52,294 nucleotides of DNA from Acrasis kona (taxonomy: Eukaryota; Heterolobosea; Eutetramitea; Acrasida; Acrasidae): NCBI GenBank assembly GCA_026419775.2, contig JAOPGA020000047.1, positions 1 through 52,294 on the forward strand, read 5' to 3'. Position 1 is the first letter of the stretch. Every line of letters starts with the position of its first letter. Below the pieces are notes generated by a model. It saw nothing but the letters and a program-made list of their open reading frames with translations, did no database searches and was not told where the DNA came from. Both the position numbers and the translations under genes were made by a program. This document shows, piece after piece, positions 1 to 9,869 of this stretch.

Positions 1-819
1 CATTTATCTCAACGTCTTGTCGATTTTTCTTGTTTGGCGGTTCAATGTCCTCCTCTGGTTGAAGCTGGCCATCTATCGCATCATCTGCCTCATCATCTTC
101 GAAATATCCATCATAATAACCCATCTCTTCATACTCGTGATCTTGAAGCACGTCCTCTGAAGGAACGTCTGGTTGAGGTTCAGGGTCATATTTCTCCTGG
201 GCAAGCCTAACCAGGTCTAGAAGAGACTCCTTAAATGACACAGTGACACATCTTGGTTGCCAGCCCTTTGTTGCGTCAAAGCGATTTACACAGTCTCCTT
301 CTCCCGACAAGCGTAAACCAGTTGTCATGGAAACATTCTTTGGTTTCCTCTTTAGATCCTTCATGTTGACAAGAAATGTATCCAGACCATCAAAAAGCTT
401 AACAACGGCTGCTTTTGAAGGCTCCTCGACAACATTTCGATTACCATCCTCAAATTGAAGAACTAACGTGGGATCATTCAAGTTGGTTATAACCTTTTGA
501 CATCAGCATACGTGAACCGGAAAGAGAATACATTTGAAACAACAGTTGTACCGTTCTGAATAGCTACTATGGAATCTTCATTTGCTCTATCATGTACCTT
601 CCTCTTCCTACCACGCTTCTTGTGTACCCGTGCACTTGTGAGAATTAACTCATTTTGGGGTCCAACAGGTTGGAAGTGGTCCTCTGAATCCACAAGATTG
701 TTTTGTGTCTGCGGAAGTGGACGTTGACCAAGTACATATTTATACCTGCACTGTGCGAGATGTGTGAATACAAACCGTTAAAAACGTCTCTCCTTCCCTC
801 CAACATTCCTTATTGTCAT
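1..819 (-). CDS. Unrecognised nuclear-type protein, C-terminus cut by the window edge
   Basis: I do not recognise this protein. A plausible model uses coding exons 819-805, 750-541 and 493-1, with introns of 54 and 47 nt that keep frame; the frame is still open at the window edge. The first exon codes only about five residues (MTIRN) and is the least certain part. The protein has a basic patch KKRGRKRK, which looks like a nuclear localisation signal or AT-hook, near residue 48 of the model. A segment reading TVVITNLNDPTLVLQFEDG follows, and then a strongly acidic C-terminal region with many E/D and a KKNR patch. This composition suggests a chromatin or transcription factor subunit, but that is inference. 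It diverges from the membrane protein gene at 1116, and the tandem repeat at 841-939 lies between them. Confidence 0.55.
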
Positions 820-840
820 CTTTATTGTAATCTACGTGAG

Positions 841-939
841 GATGTTAATTGTCAAGTGAGGATTCTAATTGTCAAGTGAGAATTTTAATTGTCAAGTGAG
901 GATTTTTATTGTCAAGTGAGGATTTAATTGTCAAGTGAG
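841..939. repeat. Five-copy 20-nt tandem repeat in a divergent promoter
   Basis: Five head-to-tail units (20, 20, 20, 20 and 19 nt) share the core TAATTGTCAAGTGAG. A degenerate copy precedes them at about 824-840 (ATTGTAATCTACGTGAG). The array lies between the divergent start codons at 819 and 1116, so it is in the promoter or 5' leader of one or both genes. The core CAAGTG resembles E-box or NK2-type binding sites, but this is only a resemblance. Confidence 0.9.
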
Positions 940-1115
940 GAGCACCCTATTCGCATATCATCAAGAGAAACCATCTACATTCCGAAAGTAATCTAAAATA
1001 TATATAGTAAAAATTCAAAGACGTTAACTCTGCCAAATGGAAGGTGTTTGACAGGTATGGTTAATCTTTATTGATTTCCCTGTCAAACGACCACTAGTTT
1101 TTGTGAAAAGTTAGT

Positions 1116-3315
1116 ATGAGGGTGTTGGTACTGCTATTCACTTTATTTGCGGTTGGTTTCTCTCAGATTCTAACCACACCAACCTTGGGTGATGGGGATT
1201 CTGCACTAATTACACTCACCATTGCTACAAACAACTATGTTAAAGTAGACATTCCTGCCAGGAAGCTTTTTCGATTGGATACAAGCATAGTTTTATCGAG
1301 TGGAACGTTCGTTTATTATTATTTCAAGTCCTCATATTTTTAGATTTAAAACATATGCAAGACTAGACTCACGCCCAACAGCCAACATATACGATTATTA
1401 CTTCCAGGATACTATTGTCATCGAACCATACGTTCAGGATAGGAGTGTGTACATTGGATTCTCCAATGTAACAATCGCTACTATAATGACTGTTACCGCA
1501 AACATTGTGGATGTATCTTGGCAAATTCCGTCCATAGGCTCCATCACAACATCCTCCCTCACGCCTCTATCAACTCCGACACCAACAAGTACAACATCTC
1601 AGACATTGACACCTACACCAACAACTACAAGTACAACTACTCCTACATCAACAGCTACATATACAAGTACACCTACACCAACCTCCACCAATGCTTCAAC
1701 TCCAACCTCAACTCCAATTGTTACTCGAGTTCCATCACCAACGTCATATCCTGGCCGCTTTACAATCTACTATTACTTTAATCAAATGGTAAATGACCCA
1801 ATCAACATTCGAATTGTATCAATCTTGAGTTATTTGCAACCAACTGTGAGTATGGGAAAAGGAATATTGTGGGATGCAAATCTTTTAGTCAATAAAGTGC
1901 AAAGCAGTGCAAATAGATTTTCATACTCCGAGACCAAAAGTACAGGAGGTGAATACATTTTAAAAGTTGAAGCAGATTCTGCTTTCAACTACTTTATTTT
2001 AAAATCTAGTTATGATGCTCTTTCCGCTTCACCACTTTCCCCAAGTGTATTAAAATCTATTGACGCATGGAATTTCTATAGTCCAGTTACTATAAAGGCT
2101 TCAGTTCCTGCTGATAATGAGCTCTATATATACACCGACACATCTTGTAATTTAAACACACAGTTGACCACAACGGTCAATGACCAAAATAACAAACAAT
2201 ACGTTCAAGGCTTACAAACAGGAATGAACGTTCAACAGGTCATCACTCCCTATTCATTCGTTAGAGATTTGAATATTACATTCTCTAGAGGCAGTTCAAG
2301 TTTAATACCACAAACTACTAATTTTTGTCAAATTTATCTTCTTACAAAGCAAGTATCTGCGCTGAATCTCGCAACATATAGGACCACTTTTAATTCATAC
2401 ACACAACAATTAAAGATTCCTAGCTCCGATCCATATGTCAGAACCTATTTTAATGTTCCACCTGGTCTATGGTCAGGTCCTTATTTTAGAGTGAAAATCG
2501 CTGGTAGATCATGGGTAGTAAGCATCGAATCGTCGACGTCAGGCGTCAGCGGCACTTATACTCTCGATAGCAGTGCTCAATCTGAAAACGTAGGAAGAGT
2601 AGTAACAGATCAAGCAACAGGAACAGATTATCAATATTATAGCAGGAAAATGAATCAAAATAATGCTGGAAGAAATACAACTTATAGATTTGTGGCTTAT
2701 TCAACAGCAATTACGTCCTCTAATTTGGCGGTATATGTTTATAACACCACGAATAGAGGTGGCGTAAATGATGGTGCAGCACCAATATCTACAATTGTTG
2801 CTATTGTTGTTGTTTTATTTTTTGTTTTCTTTTGTTGTGCAGTTGTAGTCCCTGTTTTGATTTGCATTTTGATATGTACTGGTACAGTCGCTGCACCTGC
2901 GTGCTTGATTGGTTGTTGTGGTCTTGCTATAGCAGGAAGCAGCGGTGGTGGTAATAAGCACTCTGTTATGGTTATAAACAGCGAACAACAAACATATGTC
3001 CCTGTACCAAGTCCTACATCTCCTCCTCAAACACAATATGTAGAGATGCAAAATATGCCAGTGACACCTCCACAGCCATACATGCCACCATATGCACCAA
3101 TGCCGCCCCAACCAAATGCTCCATATGCACCATTGCCACATCCAAACCCATACGTGCCTATGGATCAGCCACACGTGCCACCATATGCGCCGCATGCACA
3201 ACAAGCACCCCCTCATATACAGACTCAAATGTACCCACAAAATTTTGCCCCGGACCAAAACAATGCAGTTTCGCCAGTTCAATACGTTCCCCCACAGCAG
3301 CAATACCACCAGTAA
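1116..3315 (+). CDS. Type I membrane glycoprotein with Thr/Pro mucin-like stalk and Pro-rich cytoplasmic tail
   Basis: Two exons (1116-1306 and 1344-3315) separated by a 37-nt GT-AG intron give a 720-residue protein. The first exon encodes a clear signal peptide (MRVLVLLFTLFAVGFSQ). A short ectodomain is followed by a Thr/Ser/Pro tract (DNA about 1545-1740) typical of an O-glycosylated stalk. About 350 residues of beta-rich sequence with several N-glycosylation sites come next. DNA about 2785-2940 encodes a long hydrophobic stretch with many Cys, read as one or two membrane passes. The tail carries repeated PYAP/PYMP/PYVP motifs that could bind WW, SH3 or ESCRT-type partners (inference). No named family is recognised. 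It is probably a cell-surface protein; the GPI-anchored gene at 18819 has a similar Thr-Pro stalk. Confidence 0.8.
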
Positions 3316-3588
3316 ATATTTTTTGTTTTTAATGTTGTGATTGATTTCAAATTTAGTAAATCGGCCTTGACTTGGAATAAATAGCTCATAATAAAGTCCT
3401 AACTAACAATTTTTAAGTTGTTCCATCACGGAGATGGTCAGTTGATTTTATCAGAGAAAGTATTTGTGATGATTCTTATCATAGATTTCTGATATGAGGA
3501 CTTTGCATAGTCTTTACTGTCTGTTATCGTCAATGAGCAAGTTGACAAGTTTGTTTAAAAATAAATTTTATTTTTATCCAAACACAAC

Positions 3589-4152
3589 ATGTCCTCCACA
3601 CCACAAGCCGTACCAGTAGCTCAGGCAAAAACAATCACTCGTGAAGATATCGTTACCACTATCGTAGATGCACCAGTTCTTGAAAAAATCATTAAAAAAG
3701 AGAACATTGAAGTTCACCACAAAAACATTGTGACAGAAGTTAGAGAGCAACCCATCTATGAGGTTGAGCGCATTCCACAAACAAAGGTCATCCAAGACGC
3801 CACCGAGACCAAAACAATTAAGGAGGGTACCACGGTGAAGGAAGTGATCAATCGTGATGTGGAAATGACTGATGAAGAGAGGAGAGTGCTGGAACTCACA
3901 CGCAGCGGAGTCCTGTTAACTCCCGTATCAACTAAAGTAGACACAACCACAACCACCGTGAACGACCCTGAGGAATTAAGACAGGTTGTGAGACAGCCCA
4001 TTATAGAGAGACATACACAAGCAAGAATAACCGAAGTTCATCAAACGAAGATTGTTGTGATGAACCAGTACCCAGTAATCAGAAAGATAATTGAGAGGCC
4101 TCTTATTAGAATTGTATATCGAGATGTTGCAACAGAGAGTGTTTTTGTTTAA
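3589..4152 (+). CDS. 187-residue charged Val/Ile/Glu-rich repeat protein, weakly alveolin-like
   Basis: This is a single-exon frame of 187 residues that starts at ATG after an AT-rich leader. It has no signal peptide or membrane segment. The protein alternates hydrophobic and charged residues in short imperfect repeats such as IYEVERIPQTKVIQ, IIERHTQARITEVHQTKIV and IIERPLIRIV. Such Val/Ile-Glu-Pro-Gln patterns are seen in alveolins and other pellicle or cytoskeletal repeat proteins. The match is by texture only, so the family call is weak. The codons are used evenly along the frame and the antisense frames are broken, which supports genuine coding. The next 430 bases downstream hold no clear gene. 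Confidence 0.7.
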   Translation: MSSTPQAVPVAQAKTITREDIVTTIVDAPVLEKIIKKENIEVHHKNIVTEVREQPIYEVERIPQTKVIQDATETKTIKEGTTVKEVINRDVEMTDEERRVLELTRSGVLLTPVSTKVDTTTTTVNDPEELRQVVRQPIIERHTQARITEVHQTKIVVMNQYPVIRKIIERPLIRIVYRDVATESVFV

Positions 4153-4579
4153 AAATAAAATAATTTTCATTTAATCCAACAGTGTCTAAACATACAATCA
4201 ATGTCATCAAGATTTTGATAAGGTTGCTAAATAAATAGCGAAAGCCTAAAGTTGTTAGAAATTTTACATTTTGTGTGTTACCAAGATTGTGATAATTGCC
4301 ACCACTATCATTGTCAGTCCTAACAGAAAGGACACGATACTAACCGCTCTTTAATTGTAAGTCCAAGGTGGACGGATGTTTAATCTTACCGTACTACTAA
4401 ATCTGGAAACCTCACGAATGTAACATTGAGGAAGAATAATAATAGTGGAAGTATATTCAACCACACAGTATATTTAGATAAATCTGGTAGTGCAAGAAGA
4501 ATTATTAGTGAGATAATTAAAAGAAGCAAAGCTGATAAAAATCTGACAACATTTTAGAATGTCCTAAACTGAAATTAAC
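4153..4579. other. Intergenic stretch with a possible coding fragment
   Basis: An open + strand stretch at about 4390-4556 ends in TAG and would encode about 55 residues (ending KADKNLTTF). It has no ATG and no convincing upstream exon. It may be a small unrecognised exon or chance. Nothing else is recognisable here. Confidence 0.3.
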
Positions 4580-4933
4580 TTACAACGTTATTGATATTAT
4601 TCTATTCCTCGTCTTCGCTTTGGATGCCAATTTATATGCTAGTGGTGTAGATTGGGTAGTGACGAAGGCTACGGCTGGATTGCTAACTGACGTCGCTGTT
4701 GGTCTTTCTTCATCTATTGATTCATCTAAATATGACGGATTATATATTTTATCCTGGTATATCTTCTCAGCACTGTACCCTAAGTGTGCTGGATTTGGCT
4801 TGACTACGTAGAAATGGTGACCTCTACTGCTAATAACTGTTGCTTCTATTATCGGAACAATATCTGATGTATAATGTATATCTTCATCTATATTAGCTGC
4901 ATCGTCCCGTCCATGGTTCGGTGAATCGTCCAT
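4580..4933 (-). CDS. Small acidic hypothetical protein (117 aa)
   Basis: A single frame of 117 residues runs from ATG at 4933. It starts MDDSPNHGRDDAANIDED and ends with a basic segment. It has no signal peptide, membrane segment or recognised domain. Residues 20-60 (HYTSDIVPIIEATVISSRGH and onward) could form a small beta-sheet. Support is the ATG start, normal codon texture and a leader containing no other frame. It may be only one exon of a longer gene. I cannot give a function. Confidence 0.5.
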   Translation of the reverse strand: MDDSPNHGRDDAANIDEDIHYTSDIVPIIEATVISSRGHHFYVVKPNPAHLGYSAEKIYQDKIYNPSYLDESIDEERPTATSVSNPAVAFVTTQSTPLAYKLASKAKTRNRIISITL

Positions 4934-5386
4934 TACAGAAGTCTCTGCTTACAAACTCGAGTTGACACAAACAATAAGCGAAGAAGAAAATGTACAAACT
5001 TGACTTCGTGTTGTCATATTTCCATGACCACTAATAAAATCACACCAGATATTCCCACAGGCAATATCCATCAAGCAATGATAACCACATGTGTTTACAG
5101 TCGCTTTTAGTGGATGGCAGGGAAATTTATCAAAATATGGTTGTCACTGATTTTAATGAAGCTTTATAATGTTGGAATGGACCATGGAAGAAAACTTGCA
5201 CACATGAAATTGGAGAAGACAATTAACTTACGAAAATACAGAGGCCACAAGATAGATTATAACCTCTGTCGTTAATAAGTCATGTTGTAATGTATGTTTT
5301 TTGGTGCCAAGAGGTTAAATGTGCACAACAGATCATAACCGAATTGAGTTTTATGTCGGTGATTTTATTAATTGATTTACATCCAC
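4934..5386. other. Intergenic region, nothing recognised
   Basis: This is AT-rich sequence between the starts and stops of two minus-strand genes. I see no coding frame of note, no tRNA-like fold and no tandem repeat. Confidence 0.5.
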
Positions 5387-6088
5387 TCACAGTTTGAAGA
5401 ATTTGATGATTCTATCTGTTGCTTCGTTAGCAGCCTTCTCATTGTAGTTTGGACCAGTCCAGTTTGTGAATGCATGTCCAGCTCCGTCGTATCTAAATAG
5501 TTCATACTTCACGTTCCCACTCTTGAACTTCTCCTCAAGTTTATCCACATCCTCTGGGGCACTAAAACCTTTTAATTCGTCTTTATTTCCAAAATGTCCC
5601 TGAACTGGTACTTTGATAGTCGATGGGTCTGCCAACTTCGGGTCAGGAATACCATAGAATGGAGCAGATGCGTCTATCTCTGGAGCGTAGTCGTTGCTCA
5701 CTGCAGCGATGGCAAGAGCTCCTCCCATGCAGAATCCTGTGACTCCAACCTTGTTACATCCGTGCTCTTTTAGATACTGTGCACAACCTCTGATATCCTG
5801 CACTGCGCCCACCCAGTCTAAATCATTCATTAAATGGCCGGCTTCTTCATGATCCTTTGCTACTTTTCCTCTATAAAGATCTGGTACGATTGTCACAAAA
5901 CCCTCTTTGGCAAGTTTTTGTGCCTTTTCCTTGATTTGTTCGTTCACTCCCCACCATTCTTGAATGACAATTAACCCTGTTTTACCGAAATTATCTTTCG
6001 CTTCCTCAGACAAATATCCATGGACAGCGCCCTTCTTGTTCTCAGATCTAACGTCAACTTTGTTATCGGACATTATCAAGTTGATCAT
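5387..6088 (-). CDS. Dienelactone hydrolase family alpha/beta hydrolase
   Basis: A single exon encodes 233 residues (228 if the second in-frame ATG at 6073, giving MSDNKVDV, is used; that start fits the family better). Dienelactone hydrolases open cyclic lactones and related esters and are usually cytosolic. The hallmarks are visible: the VIQEWWGVN segment with the conserved Glu, the Cys nucleophile in GFCMGGALA, a GNKDE segment carrying the acidic triad residue, and the His in GAGHAF near the C-terminus. Length matches the family. The physiological substrate is unknown and a role in chlorocatechol breakdown should not be assumed. It diverges from PAM16, with about 165 bp between the first ATGs. 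Confidence 0.93.
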   Translation of the reverse strand: MINLIMSDNKVDVRSENKKGAVHGYLSEEAKDNFGKTGLIVIQEWWGVNEQIKEKAQKLAKEGFVTIVPDLYRGKVAKDHEEAGHLMNDLDWVGAVQDIRGCAQYLKEHGCNKVGVTGFCMGGALAIAAVSNDYAPEIDASAPFYGIPDPKLADPSTIKVPVQGHFGNKDELKGFSAPEDVDKLEEKFKSGNVKYELFRYDGAGHAFTNWTGPNYNEKAANEATDRIIKFFKL

Positions 6089-6252
6089 AAAATCATTAAA
6101 GCCGAACAGAAAATGGAAAGAATAATGAGATGCTCATAGCGCGCATCATCACAAAGACATTTGAATGATCTATTGTTCTGATTGTTAGTTGTTCGCTGTT
6201 GGAAATTCCATCCAATTCTTCTGTTGTAAAAATATATTACAAGTTTTGAACA

Positions 6253-6755
6253 ATGGTTTTACCTTTCGGACCTATCATCAAGGCAGCGATAAGAATAGGT
6301 CTTGTTGCTGGACCGATTTTGATAAAATCTTTTAGAACAGCCTATGACCAAGCGGCAATGGGTGAGTTACATTACATGTTTCATAATTGATTGTGTGAAC
6401 AGGTTCGGCTACAAGAATGGCGACTGAGAAGTTAAATGTTAACAGAGTCGCACCAATGACCAAAGAAGAAGCAATTAGAATACTTGGAGTTGAGGAAGAG
6501 ATAGATAATGAGGAATTCGATTATGACCTCACAATACAAAACTTCGAACGAATGTTTAAAAACAATGCGCCAGAAAATGGTGGATCCTTCTATCTACAAA
6601 GTAAAATATATAGAGCAAAAGAGTGTTTAGAGGAGGAACTTTCGAAGGAGGGTAGAATTGATAACGAGCGTGTTAGTAAATGGAGGAAGATTACGGATTC
6701 AGTAATCTCAAGGCAAACAACTCAAGAACCAGAACAAGAACCAAAATCAATATAA
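6253..6755 (+). CDS. PAM16: Mitochondrial import motor subunit PAM16/TIM16
   Basis: Exons 6253-6361 and 6403-6755 are joined across a 41-nt intron, giving 153 residues. Pam16 is the J-like partner of Pam14/18 on the matrix side of the TIM23 translocase, where it restrains stimulation of mtHsp70. The N-terminus is hydrophobic and basic (FGPIIKAAIRIGLVAGP), as in the family. The C-terminal half is the degenerate J domain without HPD: MTKEEAIRILGV, then NFERMFKNN, then the diagnostic block GGSFYLQSKIYRAKECLEEE. Length is near the usual 120-150. Its stop lies 14 bp from the stop of the convergent gene at 6770, so the 3' ends overlap. Confidence 0.93.
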
Positions 6756-6769
6756 ATAAAAATACATCT

Positions 6770-7363
6770 TTATACATCATTATCATTGTATGAGGGAACC
6801 ACTGCACACGCACTCACGATTCTTTTCAACCAGTTCATTTTTAAACAGTTAGAAAATGTATTTATGTTTGTCCCATGAAAAGATACGCGCCACTTGTAAT
6901 CGCGAGGTCTACCACTAAAGGAGTCGTCGTTCTCATATAATTCCTCTTCTACTTGTTCTACTTGGTCTCTGACCACCCAAACAGTCTCTTCCTCTGAAAA
7001 ACATTTTTGTTGGTGTTGGTACGTGAAGCGAAACACAAATTGTACTTCGTCATCATTTATAACAGCTTCACTAACCTGTTCATAGTCCACTAGGTCTTGA
7101 TAAGGACCTTTATTCTGTCGCATCTCTGTTGGAACGATTTCGGTTCTGTATTGCTGTGGTGTTATGGATGGGTTCTTTATTTCTTGAAGGCCCATTTTGA
7201 CTTCTCTGTCTGATAATAGGTTTCCGTATCCAATCCAATCTTTCCTCATCATGCATTCTATTATCTCACAGACTATTCTTTGTGGCTCAATATCGTCCTT
7301 TGCGCTCAATCTTTTGCTAGATATTAATCTTGTAGTGCTCCTCTTGTCGACCTCAGAGATCAT
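6770..7363 (-). CDS. Conserved-looking hypothetical protein (197 aa)
   Basis: A single-exon frame of 197 residues starts at ATG 7363. No family is recognised with confidence. The N-terminal 60 residues are helical. The middle is acidic, followed by strand-like segments (VQFVFRFTYQHQQK, ETVWVVRDQ, YKWRVSFHG) that could build an NTF2-like or other small alpha+beta fold; that is a guess. There is no signal peptide or membrane helix. It is convergent with PAM16 with 14 bp between stops. Confidence 0.7.
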   Translation of the reverse strand: MISEVDKRSTTRLISSKRLSAKDDIEPQRIVCEIIECMMRKDWIGYGNLLSDREVKMGLQEIKNPSITPQQYRTEIVPTEMRQNKGPYQDLVDYEQVSEAVINDDEVQFVFRFTYQHQQKCFSEEETVWVVRDQVEQVEEELYENDDSFSGRPRDYKWRVSFHGTNINTFSNCLKMNWLKRIVSACAVVPSYNDNDV

Positions 7364-7510
7364 CCCTTCAATCTATTTTGGGTAAAAACGAGCAGGTTGC
7401 CCTGGTTTGTTGTATTTATTACCCATAAGAGACTAGCCTAGTGCGCAGATTTATCACAATACAAGCTAATTGAAGTTAAAGCATTAAGGGTAAACATATG
7501 ATTTTAATTG

Positions 7511-9196
7511 TTAACAGTGGACTCCATCAATCTTCAAAATTTGAACGCAAGTTTGGATAGCCATACTGAGGCATGTGAGTTTGTTACCTGCTGGTTCTGC
7601 AATGCCCTTTTCCAACAAATCGCATATGTCACAACCACCAGAACCCAAATATACTCCCAATCTACAATCTGGATCAGCAAGATAACTCTTGTGTATACGA
7701 TTTAACGTCGCAGGCACGTTTAGATTGCCACGCTTACATAAAATTCTTGGAATTGCCTCCATTGCATCACAAAACGACTCCATTACAATCGCCCTTGTTC
7801 CGGACATTGTTGAAGACATTTTTTTAATGTGAGCACTAACGACAAGTTCGACAGTACATCCGCCAGGTATAATACCATCGGATGAGCGAATGCCACACAA
7901 AACACGAAGTACGTCGTGAAGTGCCCTATCCAACTCATCCAGAGCCTGCGGGGATGGTCCTCTAATTACAATGGACGCACGTGCACATTCATCAGGAAGG
8001 CAAACAAGAACATTAGAGTTCATTTGTCGTACGGATGGAACATTAAAAACATGTTTTTCTAAATTCTCTCTTGTTAAGTTAAATAATTGAGAATAAGAAG
8101 TAACGGGTCTAAACTCATTTTCACATGCATTACATAATGATTTGACATGTGATGGTTTCAACGGTCCAAATACATTAACTTTTATTCTCGATAATAATCT
8201 TTTCAAACCCTCTGGTACAGGATCTCTTGCATCGCTTATTCTCTCTTGTATCCATATCGCATTCACTCCTAATTTCTTCAAGTGGACTGCAGTTTTTTTG
8301 TAAAGTTCGTCCTCCTTCTTCAACATTCTATCGACTTGTTCCAAAGTGAGTTGGTTGGATGTCTTTTGTGATGAATCCAATTTGTTGGAGGAAGGATCAA
8401 ATTCGAACGAAATGATCATCATCTTAGGGTTAACTAATGGTTCTTTGAGTTGTACTTGTACCGGAATCATGATGGAAGGTAATGGCTCCAGTAGCTCACA
8501 TTCTCCAGGGCTTACATCTCTTATAATGTGAATGCGATCCATCAAATTCACATCATCCTGATCATTTTTGTCGACTGCAATAAATGCCCTCGTGGATATA
8601 CTTGCCAAATTGGGTGCAAGGTTTGTTGATATCTTTGATGTAAGGGCTGTTTTGGAAACCTGTAGCAGAATTGTTGATTTTTGTGCTTCGGGCATTTGTA
8701 TACTTAAATGTGAAATTACTGGTTGGATGTAGTCAAGACAGAACATGTAACCGCGTATTATATCCATTACGTGAATTCCACTCGACAATAGGTCTGATGC
8801 TGCCTTTAGTCTGTCAATGTTATTGAATGTATATATTTAATAACAAACAGTGCTGCAGCTGTAACGACGACTGACGTTGTACCGTCTCCTACTTGATCAT
8901 CCATAGCCTCACTAAGTTGAATTAGTAGCTTTGCTGCAGGATGTAGATTGGACCTCATTAAAGATAACGCGGTCACTCCATCGTTTGTTATTGAGACTTC
9001 TCCGTCACTCTCAACAAACATCTTATCCATTGAAAAAGGTCCTAATATCGTGCTCATAACTTCGCCGATCTTGATGCATTCTTCTATATCTTTGATTGTT
9101 TTAAATTTTAGTGGTGAAATTTCAATTACTTTTTGTTCTGGTTTTAACTACGTCGTTTGATAACCTCACATCATCTGCAATTAAGGTTGCTTTCAT
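7511..9196 (-). CDS. Divergent CCT/TRiC chaperonin subunit, delta-like
   Basis: Three exons (9196-9130, 9089-8849, 8810-7511) with 40- and 38-nt introns encode 535 residues, the normal CCT length. Group II chaperonins fold actin, tubulin and other proteins in the cytosol. Visible landmarks are ADDVRLSN near the N-terminus, [30 protein letters not shown] with its catalytic Asp, HDVLRVLCG and the C-terminal ILKIDG. The order and spacing resemble CCT4 most. Two conserved nucleotide-site elements differ: GPKGMDKM reads GPFSMDKM, and the PGGG loop reads PGGC. The apical domain is also divergent. It may be the sole delta subunit of a fast-evolving lineage or a specialised paralogue of the BBS/MKKS kind. 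Confidence 0.85.
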
Positions 9197-9869
9197 GGTT
9201 TGTAGTTTCTAGTGCGGTTTCCCTTAACACAATATCTTGTCAGATCCTAAATAATACTTTTGTATTTTGTAAAGTATTCATCAGAAAATAGGTTGACTTA
9301 CAAGAACAAAACACTAAGAGAATGATCAACGCAGAATGACTACTTCCAAATGGACTTAACGTACCAAACAACTAGATCTCAATTCCGAAAACAGACACAA
9401 TCCTAGATATGACAATCAAAATTGAAGAATCAAAATGGAACATTTGATGAGAACTATACTGAAGTAGACAAAGTTAATGGTCTAATAACGGGACATATAG
9501 CCAACATGATAAGCGGTAAGAATTAGTTAATGGGTGGTGTCGCTCGAAATGAATTTATCATTATCGGACATTGAATAAAGTTTCCTCATTTTCATACAAA
9601 TAAACGTCTCATCCTTATATACAAGTTGTTGTGTTAAAACTTTTAATGTCTACTAAGACTTTAAATGTTTGTACATGCACATTTATGAAAATGCCTTCCG
9701 TATGATTCCTTCAAACTTGAAAGAATAAAAAAGTATTTTATTGAGAGGAAAATGTGATTCTGCCCAAGGCCGACTTTAACACAATCCAGTCGATTCATTC
9801 AAATAAGACATTTTGACTCAACTCCGATTTTTCCTATACTATCAACTCCGATTGTGAACACACATAGAA
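9197..9869. other. Intergenic region upstream of the prenyl diphosphate synthase gene
   Basis: This is a 670-bp divergent promoter region with no coding frame that I can support. Close to the downstream gene, TCAACTCCGATT occurs twice within about 35 bp (about 9817-9853). This could be a regulatory element, but two short copies are weak evidence. Confidence 0.5.

Noticed and set aside
2815-3309. 164-codon antisense frame opposite the membrane protein tail
   Set aside because: Trp/Cys-rich low-complexity sequence produced by the Pro-rich repeats on the + strand.
9130-9200. Single-base frameshift near the start of the chaperonin gene
   Set aside because: A 40-nt GT-AG intron (9090-9129) gives the correct frame and the conserved [10 protein letters not shown] context.
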